From positions 124,001 through 188,000 of the forward strand of contig NZ_WOAC01000002.1 in the NCBI RefSeq assembly GCF_009749525.1: a stretch of DNA of 64,000 bases. Reading direction: 5' to 3'. Shown here piece by piece: positions 51,593-60,253 of the stretch. The position numbers were made by a program, and so were the translations under genes. Position 1 is the first letter of the stretch, and each line of letters starts with the position of its first letter. The notes under the pieces are model-generated. The model had not been told where the DNA came from and ran no database searches. It saw only the letters and a program-made list of their open reading frames with translations. This DNA comes from Mesorhizobium xinjiangense. Its GTDB lineage: Bacteria; Pseudomonadota; Alphaproteobacteria; Rhizobiales; Rhizobiaceae.

Positions 51593-52292
51593 GTGCGATC
51601 CTTTGCGAGGCCGGGCCTATCAGCCCTACTGCCGCATTCACCGCGATGGCTATGACGACCAGAATTGTCCCGAGCGCGAGGGCGAGTGCCAGATTGCCCT
51701 TCGACGTTTCGAGCGCGATGGTCGTGGTCATGACCCGCGTGACATGGTTGATGTTGCCGCCGACGATGATGACGGCTCCGACCTCGGCGATCGCCCGGCC
51801 GAAGCCGGCGAGCAATGCTGTCAGCAGGCTTATGCGCCCGTCCCACAGGAGGGTGGGAACGGAGGCCAGACGCGACACGCCGATGGAGCGCAACTGCTCG
51901 GCATATTCGGCGTCGAGGTCTTCCACGACCTGGCGGGTCAGCGCGGCGATGATCGGCGTCACCAGGACCACCTGGGCGATGATCATCGCCGTGGGCGTGT
52001 AGAGAAGCTGCAGCACGCCGAGCGGGCCGCTGTTGGAAAGAAAGAGATAGACGACCAGCCCGACGACGACCGGGGGCAGGCCCATCAGCGCGTTCACCAG
52101 GACGATCGCGGCAGGCCGGCCGGGAAACCGCCCGACAGCCAGCGCCGCACCGAGCGGCATGCCGATCACCGCGGCCAAGGCGACCGCGGTTAACGACACC
52201 CGCAACGACAAGAGCACGATCGACCAGAGTTCCGGGTTGCCCGAGACGATCAGGTTCAGGGACAGAAGGAGCGAATCTGCAAAATCCTGCAT
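51585..52292 (-). CDS. tupB: Tungstate ABC transporter permease TupB
   Basis: A 235-aa permease with five to six helices and the binding-protein-dependent loop EYAEQLRSIGVSRLASVPTLLWDGR (about 129-153, EAA-type). FGRAIAEVGAVIIVGGNI near the end is typical of TupB/ModB-like permeases. It is the first gene of the tup operon, starting in an AT-rich intergenic region of about 340 bases shared with the formate dehydrogenase chaperone gene. Confidence 0.92.
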   Translation of the reverse strand: MQDFADSLLLSLNLIVSGNPELWSIVLLSLRVSLTAVALAAVIGMPLGAALAVGRFPGRPAAIVLVNALMGLPPVVVGLVVYLFLSNSGPLGVLQLLYTPTAMIIAQVVLVTPIIAALTRQVVEDLDAEYAEQLRSIGVSRLASVPTLLWDGRISLLTALLAGFGRAIAEVGAVIIVGGNINHVTRVMTTTIALETSKGNLALALALGTILVVIAIAVNAAVGLIGPASQRIAHA

Positions 52293-52636
52293 TATTCTCT
52301 ATTTCATTCGCCACGGCGATCAGATTGGCAAATTATGTCTAGAAAGACACGAAGAGTCCACCACGAAAAATGGACCTGAGTCGTGCAGCCGAAGCACCGG
52401 GCAACCGTGCTGCCGCCCCGCCGGCAATGCGCATTTCGCGCTTCCACTGGCGATATGACCCGCCGCAAGGATGCGGTGGACAGGGGCATTTTGGTGTTGG
52501 AATAGTGTTTCAGCAAATATTTAAACATGACTATGTCAGTCAAGATAAGTTGTTATCCCAAACATTTGAGAATTTGATCTCGAATATCGTTGTAAAACGC
52601 GTTTTTTGTTGGTTTAATCATGCCGGGAGGTACGAG
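52293..52636. promoter_or_regulatory. Divergent promoter region between tup operon and formate dehydrogenase operon
   Basis: 344 bases with no supported gene. The part from 52500 to 52620 is AT-rich compared with its surroundings. A TTGAT half-site at 52574-52578 resembles half of an FNR-type box but its partner is poor, so no regulator is assigned. A GGGAGG ribosome site at 52625-52630 leads to the TTG start of the chaperone gene. Confidence 0.5.
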
Positions 52637-53242
52637 TTGCCGGACCGGAATTTTGCTCAGGCAGAAATGTTGGCCGAATCTGAACGATTGCGAGCGGATC
52701 TGTATCGACTGCTCGCACGGTTGCTTTCTGCGCCCGCCGATGCGCAGGTCTTGCACATGCTGAGCGGCATGTCCGGTGACGAGACGGATCTGGGATCCGT
52801 TATCGGCGAGTTGAGCGAGACCGCCGGCGCGATGTCGATCGACGAGGCGCGGCGAGAATTTCAGGACCTCTTCATCGGCATCGGCCGCGGCGAACTGGTT
52901 CCGTACGGTTCCTATTATCTGACGGGTTTTTTGCACGAGAAGCCGCTGGCGCGCTTGCGCCGCGACATGGCGCCGCTCGGCATTGCGCGCTCGCCCGAGA
53001 TAAAGGATCCTGAGGACCATGCCGGCGCGCTGATGGACATGATGGCCGGTCTGATCGACGGCGCTTTCGGCACGCCGCAGCCGCTCGCCGTCCAGAAGAG
53101 CTTTTTCGACAAGCATATCGGTTCGTGGATGCCGCATTTCTTCGCCGACCTGGAACGGGCGCGCGCGGCGCGCCTGTTTCGTCCGGTCGGGCGGATCGGC
53201 CTGCTTTTCATGCATATCGAGGAGACGGCGTTCGAGATGTAG
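52637..53242 (+). CDS. TorD-family molybdoenzyme chaperone
   Basis: A 201-aa cytoplasmic chaperone. The helical TorD pattern is visible: LAESERLRADLYRLLARLLSAPAD (about 13-36), EFQDLFIGIGRGELVPYGSYYLTGFLHEKPLARLRRDM (about 75-112) and the hinge-side DPEDHAGALMDMMAGLI. Such proteins bind the TAT leader of the catalytic subunit and hold it for cofactor loading. TTG 52637 with CGGGAGGT eight bases upstream is the most likely start; ATG 52667 is the alternative. It is the first gene of the formate dehydrogenase operon. Confidence 0.9.
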   Translation: MPDRNFAQAEMLAESERLRADLYRLLARLLSAPADAQVLHMLSGMSGDETDLGSVIGELSETAGAMSIDEARREFQDLFIGIGRGELVPYGSYYLTGFLHEKPLARLRRDMAPLGIARSPEIKDPEDHAGALMDMMAGLIDGAFGTPQPLAVQKSFFDKHIGSWMPHFFADLERARAARLFRPVGRIGLLFMHIEETAFEM

Positions 53243-53323
53243 CGGCGCGTCTCATGGTTTGGTCCCGGCGACACGCCCCGGCCGGGAGCTCCCGATCGAA
53301 GGGGCAACGGAAGGGAGAACAGC

Positions 53324-53521
53324 ATGACGTCCAAGGCAGATGAAGCCAAGACGGATCGTCGCTCATTCCTGAAACTGGCAGGGCTCGGGAGCGTCGCCGG
53401 CGGCGCCGCGCTCGTGACCGGCGAGAAGGGCGAAGCGGCGGAGGCGAAGACCGGGACCGACGGCGCCGGTTACAAGGAAACCGATCACATCCAGGCCTAT
53501 TACAAGTCGGCGCGCTTGTGA
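53324..53521 (+). CDS. Small TAT-signal protein of formate dehydrogenase region
   Basis: A 65-aa protein with a twin-arginine signal (DRRSFLKLAGLGSVAGGAAL, residues 11-30) and a short mature part ending KETDHIQAYYKSARL. Such proteins are found just upstream of the formate dehydrogenase alpha subunit in many proteobacteria (formate dehydrogenase region TAT target). It may help export or act as a small periplasmic subunit. Confidence 0.88.
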   Translation: MTSKADEAKTDRRSFLKLAGLGSVAGGAALVTGEKGEAAEAKTGTDGAGYKETDHIQAYYKSARL

Positions 53522-53574
53522 CGCTGCACGACGATAGGCGCTTGCGGGTGACGTAAGAAGAAACGGAGACGACG

Positions 53575-56466
53575 ATGCTCAGGAAGAAGGCAAATGGAGC
53601 GGCAAGGAGCCCCCGCCTGTCATCCGCGCTGTCGGAGTTTGGAAGGGCGGCGGTCGATCGCCGCACCTTCCTGAAACGCTCCGGTCTCGCCATAGGCGGG
53701 GCGGCCGGCATCTCTGCCCTTTCGGGTGGAATGGTGCGCAAGGCCGAGGCGCAAACGGCTGAAGCCGGAAATGTCGAGATCAAGAAGTCTGTCTGCACGC
53801 ATTGTTCGGTCGGCTGTACCGTGATCGCGGAAGTATCCGACGGCGTGTGGATCGGGCAGGAGCCGGGTTTCGATTCGCCGTTCAATCTCGGCGCCCATTG
53901 CGCCAAGGGCGCATCGGTGCGCGAGCACGCCCATGGCGAGCGGCGGCTGAAATATCCCATGAAGCTCGTGGGCGGGGAATGGCAGCGCATCAGCTGGGAC
54001 GAGGCGATCAACGAGGTCGGCGACAAGCTGTCGGAGATCCGGGAGGCGAACGGACCCGATGCCGTCTACTGGATGGGCGGCTCGAAGCACAGCAACGAGG
54101 GCGCCTATCTCTATCGCAAGTTCGCCGCCTTCTGGGGCACCAACAACACCGACAACCAGGCCCGAATCTGCCACTCCACCACCGTCGCCGGCGTCGCCAA
54201 CACCTGGGGCTACGGCGCGATGACGAACAGCTTCAACGACATGCACAATTCGCGCGCGATGCTGTTCATCGGCAGCAATGCAGCCGAGGCGCATCCAGTG
54301 GCGATGTATCACATCCTCAAGGCGAAGGAGGAGAACAACGCGCCGCTGATCGTTTGCGACCCGCGCTTCACGCGCACGGCCGCGCATGCGGACGAATATG
54401 TGCGCTTCCGTTCGGGCACGGACGTGGCGCTGGTCTGGGGCATCCTGTGGCATGTGCTCGACCAGCAGCTCGAGGACAGGGAGTACCTGCGCACCCGCGT
54501 CTGGGGCTTCGACCAGATCAGGGAGGAGGTCAGTCGCTGGACGCCCGACGAGGTCGAGCGCGTGACCGGCGTTCCCGGCTCGCAGCTCCAGCGCGTTGCC
54601 CGCCTGATGGCCGAAAACCGCCCCGGCACCCTGGTGTGGTGCATGGGCGGAACCCAGCACCATTCCGGCAATAACAACATCCGCGCCTACTGCAACCTGC
54701 AGCTTGCCCTCGGCAATGTCGGCGTCGCCGGCGCCGGGACAAACATCTTCCGCGGACACGACAACGTGCAGGGCGCAACCGATCTCGGGCCTTTGCCCGA
54801 CAGCCTGCCGGGCTATTACGGTCTGTCCAAGGGCGCCTGGTCGCATTGGGCGCGGGTCTGGGATGTCGAGTACGACTATCTGGCAGGCAAGTTTGCCTCC
54901 CAGGAGCTGATGGAGGCGAATGGCGTGCCCGAGTCGCGCTGGTTCGACGCGGTGCTGGAGCCGGTGGAAAATCTCGAACAGCCGACGAACCTGCACGCCA
55001 TGGTCTATATGGGGCACGCCCCCAACTCGCAGACCCGCCAGGGCGATCTGAAGAAGGCGATGGAAGAGCTCGACCTTCTCGTAGTTATCGATCCTTATCC
55101 GACGGTATCGGCAGTCCTTTCCGATCGCACCGACAATGTCTATCTGCTGCCGGCCTCGACGCAGTTTGAGAGTGCCGGCTCGGTGACGGCGTCCAATCGC
55201 TCGGTGCAGTGGCGTGAAAAGGTGTTCGAGCCGCTGTTCGAATCCAAGCCGGACCACGAGATTCTCTACCTCCTGGCCACGAAATTCGGTTTCGCCGACG
55301 AGATGTTCAAGAACATCGCGGTCGAGGGAACGGTCCCGGTGGTCGAGGACGTGACCCGCGAGTTCAATCGCGGCACATGGACGATCGGCTATACAGGCCA
55401 GTCGCCCGAACGGCTGAAAATGCACATGGCCAACCAGCACACGTTCGACAAGACGACGCTGCGGGCCATGGGCGGACCGGCCGACGGCGACTATTACGGC
55501 ATGCCGTGGCCGTGCTGGGGCACGCCCGAAATGAAACATCCCGGAACGCCGGTGCTCTATGACATGAGCAGGTCCGTCATGGACGGCGGAATGGGCTTCC
55601 GGGCGCGTTTCGGCGTCGAGCGCAATGGCGACAACCTCCTGGCAGAGGGCGTCTATCCGGTCGGCTCCGAAATCGAGGACGGCTATCCCGAGTTCACCAT
55701 GGCGATGCTGCGCGAACTGGGATGGGACGGCGACCTGACGGCCGAGGAGATGGAGGCGATCAGGACCGTGGCCGGCTCCGACGATCAGGAGGCGATCGAC
55801 GCCATAAACTGGAAGACCGACCTTTCGGGCGGCATCCAGCGCGTTGCGATCGAGCATGGCTGCGCGCCGTTCGGCAACGCCAAGGCGCGCGCCGTCGTGT
55901 GGACCTTCCCGGATCCGGTACCGATCCACCGCGAGCCGCTCTACACGCCGCGCCGCGACCTCGTGGCCGACTATCCGACCTATGAGGACAAGACCTTCTG
56001 GCGGGTGCCGACGGCCTATGCGTCGATCCAGAAGAACGACTTCTCCGAGGAGTTCCCGCTGATCCTGTCATCGGGCCGGCTGGTCGAATATGAAGGCGGC
56101 GGCGACGAGACCCGGTCCAATCCGTGGCTCGCCGAGTTGCAGCAGGAGATGTTCGTCGAGGTCAATCCGTTCGACGCCAACAATGCCGGCGTACAAAATG
56201 GCGACGCCGTCTGGGTCCACGGCCCCGAAGGCGGCAAGGTTATGGTCAGCGCGATGGTCACCGAACGGGTGGGCCGGGGCATGGCATGGATGCCGTTCCA
56301 TTTCGGAGGCCATTTCCAGGGCCAGGACCTCAGGGACAAATATCCCGCCGGCGCGGACCCGTATGTCCTTGGTGAATCCACCAACACCGCACAAACCTAC
56401 GGCTACGATTCGGTGACCCAGATGCAGGAAAGCAAGACCACGCTTTGCCGGATCGAACGGGCGTAA
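53575..56466 (+). CDS. fdhA: Formate dehydrogenase catalytic (alpha) subunit, TAT-exported
   Basis: A 963-aa bis-MGD enzyme that oxidises formate to CO2 in the periplasm. TAT signal DRRTFLKRSGLAIGG (28-42). One [4Fe-4S] site: C74, C77, C81, C109 (CTHCSVGC ... HCAKG). The metal ligand is Cys199 with His200 in ARICHSTTVAG, encoded by TGC, so no selenocysteine is used. The C-terminal molydopterin dinucleotide-binding domain starts near 820 (LILSSGRLVEYEGGG). Neighbouring tungstate uptake genes suggest that tungsten may be the metal. It heads fdhB and fdhC. Confidence 0.96.
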   Translation: MLRKKANGAARSPRLSSALSEFGRAAVDRRTFLKRSGLAIGGAAGISALSGGMVRKAEAQTAEAGNVEIKKSVCTHCSVGCTVIAEVSDGVWIGQEPGFDSPFNLGAHCAKGASVREHAHGERRLKYPMKLVGGEWQRISWDEAINEVGDKLSEIREANGPDAVYWMGGSKHSNEGAYLYRKFAAFWGTNNTDNQARICHSTTVAGVANTWGYGAMTNSFNDMHNSRAMLFIGSNAAEAHPVAMYHILKAKEENNAPLIVCDPRFTRTAAHADEYVRFRSGTDVALVWGILWHVLDQQLEDREYLRTRVWGFDQIREEVSRWTPDEVERVTGVPGSQLQRVARLMAENRPGTLVWCMGGTQHHSGNNNIRAYCNLQLALGNVGVAGAGTNIFRGHDNVQGATDLGPLPDSLPGYYGLSKGAWSHWARVWDVEYDYLAGKFASQELMEANGVPESRWFDAVLEPVENLEQPTNLHAMVYMGHAPNSQTRQGDLKKAMEELDLLVVIDPYPTVSAVLSDRTDNVYLLPASTQFESAGSVTASNRSVQWREKVFEPLFESKPDHEILYLLATKFGFADEMFKNIAVEGTVPVVEDVTREFNRGTWTIGYTGQSPERLKMHMANQHTFDKTTLRAMGGPADGDYYGMPWPCWGTPEMKHPGTPVLYDMSRSVMDGGMGFRARFGVERNGDNLLAEGVYPVGSEIEDGYPEFTMAMLRELGWDGDLTAEEMEAIRTVAGSDDQEAIDAINWKTDLSGGIQRVAIEHGCAPFGNAKARAVVWTFPDPVPIHREPLYTPRRDLVADYPTYEDKTFWRVPTAYASIQKNDFSEEFPLILSSGRLVEYEGGGDETRSNPWLAELQQEMFVEVNPFDANNAGVQNGDAVWVHGPEGGKVMVSAMVTERVGRGMAWMPFHFGGHFQGQDLRDKYPAGADPYVLGESTNTAQTYGYDSVTQMQESKTTLCRIERA

Positions 56467-56482
56467 GGGGAGGAGAAGAACA

Positions 56483-57079
56483 ATGGCAAGAATGAAATTC
56501 CTCTGCGACGCCGAACGCTGCATCGAATGCAACGCCTGCGTCACCGCGTGCAAGAACGAGAATGAAGTGCCCTGGGGCGTGAACCGGCGGCGGGTCGTCA
56601 CGATCAATGACGGCAAGCCGGGCGAGCGTTCCATTTCGGTCGCCTGCATGCACTGCTCCGACGCACCGTGCATGGCCGTGTGCCCGGTCGACTGCTTCTA
56701 TCAGACGTCCGATGGCGTGGTGCTGCATTCCAAGGATCTGTGCATCGGCTGCGGCTACTGCTTCTACGCCTGCCCGTTCGGCGCCCCGCAATATCCGCAG
56801 GCCTCCAACTTCGGCTCGCGCGGCAAGATGGACAAATGCACCTTCTGCGCCGGCGGTCCCGAAGAGGACAACTCGGCGGCCGAGTTCCAGAAATACGGCC
56901 GCAACCGGCTCGCTGAAGGCAAGCTGCCGCTGTGCGCGGAAATGTGCTCGACCAAGGCACTGTTGGCGGGCGACGGCGATGTCGTCTCGTCGATTTATCG
57001 CGAACGCATCGTGGCGCGCGGCTTCGGTGCCGGCGCCTGGGGCTGGGGCACGGCCTACGAGCGAAAGGTCGGCGGCTGA
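56483..57079 (+). CDS. fdhB: Formate dehydrogenase iron-sulfur (beta) subunit
   Basis: A 198-aa ferredoxin-type subunit with four [4Fe-4S] cysteine groups: CIECNACVTAC, CMHCSDAPCMAVCP, CIGCGYCFYACP, and CTFC with CAEMC. It passes electrons from the alpha subunit to the cytochrome b subunit. No signal peptide; it is probably exported with FdhA as a hitch-hiker. No C-terminal membrane anchor is present, unlike FdnH. It follows fdhA by 16 bases with AGGGGAGGAGAAG upstream. Confidence 0.95.
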   Translation: MARMKFLCDAERCIECNACVTACKNENEVPWGVNRRRVVTINDGKPGERSISVACMHCSDAPCMAVCPVDCFYQTSDGVVLHSKDLCIGCGYCFYACPFGAPQYPQASNFGSRGKMDKCTFCAGGPEEDNSAAEFQKYGRNRLAEGKLPLCAEMCSTKALLAGDGDVVSSIYRERIVARGFGAGAWGWGTAYERKVGG

Positions 57080-57224
57080 TTGATCCGTCCGGATCGGGCG
57101 GTCGCCCAGGCGGCCGCCCGCTGTCGTCGCGGCGGGGGCGATGGAAAAGGCGCATGAAGCCACGAACGCTTGCGCTCGATCCTGCCGCGCGGCACAATTC
57201 TTTCGTGCATTGGAGGAAAGCAAG

Positions 57225-58400
57225 ATGTCCAGCCTGAGGACGATGTGCGTCTCGCTTGCGCGCCTTTTCCCGATCCTGCCGGTCCTGGCCTGTGCCTTTG
57301 TCGTGTCCATGGCATTGTCCGAAACGTCGCTGGCGCAAAGCTCCGTGCGCCCGCCGGAAGGGGCGGTAAACACGAACTCCGACGGCGCCGTTGGCGGGGC
57401 GGTGCCCGGCGACGCACTTGGCACGACCTCCGATTCAGAGATCTGGCGCGCGGTGCGCCAGGGCGTGGCCGGCACTGTCTCGATACCCGACAAGAAGGCG
57501 GCGGTCCTGGTTCAGTCCGACGGCGAGTCCTGGCGGCTGATGCGCAACGGGCCGCTGTTCGACTTTCTCGGCCTCGCCATGATCGCCACGCTGATCCTGC
57601 TGGCATTGTTCTTCGCGATCCGCGGCCGGGTGCGCGTCGAGCACGGCATGTCGGGAACCAGGATCAAGCGCTTCGGCACGATCGAGCGCAGTGCGCACTG
57701 GCTGATGGCGCTGTCCTTCATCATTCTCGCCATCAGCGGCCTCAACATTTCCTTCGGCCGTGAACTGATCATGCCGCTGATGGGCAAGGAGGCCTTCGGC
57801 CCGATGGCGTGGTTCCTGAAACACACGCACAATTACGTCGCATTCGCCTTCATGCTGGGCTTGGCCGTGGCCTTCGTCCTGTGGGTCGTCCACAACATCC
57901 CCAACGGCAAGGACCTCGTCTGGTTCGCCAAGGGCGGCGGCATGATCGGCAAGGGCGTTCATCCGCCGGCCTGGAAGTTCAATGCGGGCCAGAAGGTCAT
58001 ATTCTGGCTGGTGATGATCGGCGGGTTGTCGCTCTGCCTGTCGGGCTGGGCGCTCCTGTTTCCCTTCCAGCATCACTTCTTCAGCGATACCTTTATTGCC
58101 CTGTCGTCGATCGGCATCGACGTTCCGGCGTGGCTGGGGCTGCCGGAGCCGCCCTATTCGGTCATCCAGGAGCAGCAGTTCAACAGCATCTGGCACGCCA
58201 TCGTGGCGGTGCTGATGGTCTGCCTGATCTTCGCCCACATCTATATCGGCACGATCGGCATGGAGGGCGCATTCGATGCCATGGGCAGCGGCGATGTCGA
58301 CCTGAACTGGGCCAGGGAGCATCACTCGCTCTGGGTCGAGCAGATGGAACAGGCGGAGGCTCGCCCGTCAGCACCCGCCAAGACGCAGCCGGCGGAATAG
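57225..58400 (+). CDS. fdhC: Formate dehydrogenase cytochrome b (gamma) subunit
   Basis: A 391-aa membrane subunit. It has a signal-like N-terminal helix (FPILPVLACAFVVSMALSETSLA), a periplasmic segment to about residue 120, then four to five helices with heme-binding His in ERSAHWLMALSFIILAISG, KHTHNYVAFAFML and WHAIVAVLMVCLIFAHIYIG. It anchors the complex and reduces quinone. ATG 57225 has GGAGGAAAGCAAG upstream. The extended N-terminus is usual for the FdnI-related form of epsilon- and alphaproteobacteria. Confidence 0.94.
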   Translation: MSSLRTMCVSLARLFPILPVLACAFVVSMALSETSLAQSSVRPPEGAVNTNSDGAVGGAVPGDALGTTSDSEIWRAVRQGVAGTVSIPDKKAAVLVQSDGESWRLMRNGPLFDFLGLAMIATLILLALFFAIRGRVRVEHGMSGTRIKRFGTIERSAHWLMALSFIILAISGLNISFGRELIMPLMGKEAFGPMAWFLKHTHNYVAFAFMLGLAVAFVLWVVHNIPNGKDLVWFAKGGGMIGKGVHPPAWKFNAGQKVIFWLVMIGGLSLCLSGWALLFPFQHHFFSDTFIALSSIGIDVPAWLGLPEPPYSVIQEQQFNSIWHAIVAVLMVCLIFAHIYIGTIGMEGAFDAMGSGDVDLNWAREHHSLWVEQMEQAEARPSAPAKTQPAE

Positions 58401-58416
58401 GCCGGGGTGTCGCTCC

Positions 58417-59799
58417 ATGGCCCGGTCGGCCTGCCTGGCGATGACGGCCGCAGCCCTGATGATGTGGCCGCTTGCCGTGGCCGCTGAGGCCGGCTGGCCG
58501 GAGCGCCTGGTCGGCCATGGCGGACCGGTCAAGGCGGTGACTTTGTCGGATGACGGCGAGACGGCGCTGACCGCGTCTTTCGATTATTCGGTTCTTCACT
58601 GGCGCCTCGAAGGCGGTGAAGGCCAGGTGCTGGCCCGGCTGATCGGCCACAAGGCGCCGGTCAACGATGTCGCTTTCGTGCCGGGAGCGCGCAAGGCGGT
58701 CTCGGTCGGCGACGATGGAGCCCTTGCCATTTGGGACCTGGAGCGGGCCCGTCTTCTGGCATTGATCGAGGACAGCCCGGTCAAGGTGCTCGACGTCGCC
58801 GTCAGTCCGGATGGACGCTTCGCCGCCGCCGCCCGCTGGGACGGGACGGCCCGGATCTTCGATATCGCCGGCGAGAGGGAGATCGCGCGCGCCGAGGGGC
58901 ACCGCGGCAATGTCAACGCGGTCGCCTTTTCGCTCGACGGGGGCCGTTTGTTCACCGCTTCCCAGGACGGCACGATCCGCGCATGGCGGCTCGCCGACGG
59001 CGTGATTGCCGGCGCGCCGCGGCTGGTTCTCGATCATGGCTGGGGCGTCAACGTGCTGGCGCCGCTGCCCGGAGCGTCGCTCATTGCCTATGGCACGCTC
59101 AACGGCGTCGTCGGGGTCGTCGACCTTCGAACACTGGACAATGTGACGCTTTCGTCGAACGAGCATCCGATCCTGTCGCTCGCCGTTTCGCCGCGCGCCG
59201 GCTGGCTCGCCGCCGGCAGCGCCGACGGCCATATCCGCATATTCGATATCGAGACCGGAAACCGCGTGGAGGATTACAACGACATCTATGGCCCGGTCTG
59301 GGGGCTGTCGTTCACGCCGGACGGTCGCCACCTTTATCGCGCTGGGCTGGACGATTTCGCGATCCGCTGGCGCATCAGGCCGTCAGAGCCGGTCGAGCCC
59401 GTCCGCTCGGTCTATCCGCGCCGCTTCCAGGCCCATGACGCTGAGGATCCGGGCGAGATCGAGTTCCTGCGCAAATGTTCCGTCTGCCACACCTTGACGC
59501 CGGACGACGCCAACAGGGCGGGGCCGACGCTCTATGGACTGTTCGGACGGGTCGCCGGGACGGTCGAGGGCTATGAATATTCGAAAGCGCTTGCAAAATC
59601 GGATATCATCTGGACGCCGGAGACGGTTTCGCTTCTGTTCGACCATGGCCCCGACGTCGTGACGCCGGGCACCAAGATGCCGATCCAGAGGCTGAAGAGC
59701 GTCGAGCGGCGCGACGCGCTGATCGAATTCCTGCTTGAGGCGACCGCGCCGGATGGCATCGCCTCGCCTCCGGGTGTACGTCGAGAGGATGGCGAGTAG
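58417..59799 (+). CDS. WD40-repeat protein fused to a c-type cytochrome domain
   Basis: A 460-aa protein predicted to be periplasmic (signal MTAAALMMWPLAVAAEA). Residues 30-320 hold about seven WD40-like repeats (GHGGPVKAVTLSDDG, GHKAPVNDVAF, GHRGNVNAVAFSLDGG and so on). Residues 345-450 are a cytochrome c: heme motif CSVCH (354-358) and Met421 (GTKMPIQRL) as the likely sixth ligand, similar to class I mitochondrial-type cytochromes. It is 16 bases after fdhC, so it is part of the formate dehydrogenase transcript. It may accept electrons from the complex or scaffold it; this is inference. Confidence 0.9.
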   Translation: MARSACLAMTAAALMMWPLAVAAEAGWPERLVGHGGPVKAVTLSDDGETALTASFDYSVLHWRLEGGEGQVLARLIGHKAPVNDVAFVPGARKAVSVGDDGALAIWDLERARLLALIEDSPVKVLDVAVSPDGRFAAAARWDGTARIFDIAGEREIARAEGHRGNVNAVAFSLDGGRLFTASQDGTIRAWRLADGVIAGAPRLVLDHGWGVNVLAPLPGASLIAYGTLNGVVGVVDLRTLDNVTLSSNEHPILSLAVSPRAGWLAAGSADGHIRIFDIETGNRVEDYNDIYGPVWGLSFTPDGRHLYRAGLDDFAIRWRIRPSEPVEPVRSVYPRRFQAHDAEDPGEIEFLRKCSVCHTLTPDDANRAGPTLYGLFGRVAGTVEGYEYSKALAKSDIIWTPETVSLLFDHGPDVVTPGTKMPIQRLKSVERRDALIEFLLEATAPDGIASPPGVRREDGE

Positions 59800-59877
59800 G
59801 ATCGGGGAATCGAACGCGGCCGTTTGGATGCGGGCGCACCATGTGCAAGGCCCTGGTGGGCGGGAGTACAGGCAACC

Positions 59878-60006
59878 ATGAAGGCATTTCTGTTGAGCAT
59901 CGTCGTCCTGCTGGTGGTGTCCCTGGGCGCCGGCTTTCTGTTTCATTCACAGTTCGAGACTTCCGCCGAAACGGCTTTTTCCAGCGGCAATGTCCGGATT
60001 CAGTGA
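59878..60006 (+). CDS. 42-aa single-helix membrane protein in formate dehydrogenase operon
   Basis: MKAFLLSIVVLLVVSLGAGFLF is one helix, followed by a short polar tail (QFETSAETAFSSGNVRIQ). The ribosome site is GGGAGTACAGG. It sits between the WD40-cytochrome gene and the DUF6494-type gene and is probably cotranscribed. Function unknown. Confidence 0.7.
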   Translation: MKAFLLSIVVLLVVSLGAGFLFHSQFETSAETAFSSGNVRIQ

Positions 60007-60061
60007 GCGCGCGGACGCCGGCATCACAACCATTTGCAGATATGATCGAGGAGCCAGGAAA

Positions 60062-60253
60062 ATGAGCGAAGAAGCATTCAACATGTCCCTGCGCAAGTTT
60101 CTCAAGCAGGTCGGCGTGACCTCGCAGCGCGAGATCGAAAAGCTCGTGCGCTCCGGCGATATGTCGGGCGGCAAGGTGAAGGTCAAGATGCTGCTGACCG
60201 CCGAGGGCACATCGCTGAACCACGTCGTTTCCGGAGAAATCGAGCTGCCGTGA
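60062..60253 (+). CDS. DUF6494-type small protein
   Basis: A 63-aa soluble protein: MSEEAFNMSLRKFLKQVGVTSQREIEKLV, then KVKVKMLLTAEGTSLNHVVSGEI. This matches a small conserved protein group (DUF6494) seen with formate dehydrogenase genes. AGGAAA lies upstream. Its stop overlaps the start of the next gene. Function unknown. Confidence 0.8.
   Translation: MSEEAFNMSLRKFLKQVGVTSQREIEKLVRSGDMSGGKVKVKMLLTAEGTSLNHVVSGEIELP

Noticed and set aside
52574-52590. Possible FNR box upstream of the formate dehydrogenase operon
   Set aside because: Only the TTGAT half fits; the second half is AATAT, so the site is too weak to claim.
54169-54171. Selenocysteine in the formate dehydrogenase alpha subunit
   Set aside because: The codon at the metal-ligand position is TGC (Cys), not TGA.
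53620-55929. 769-codon open frame on the minus strand opposite fdhA
   Set aside because: Composition reflects the complement of a high-GC gene; fdhA on the plus strand has full cofactor and cluster motifs.
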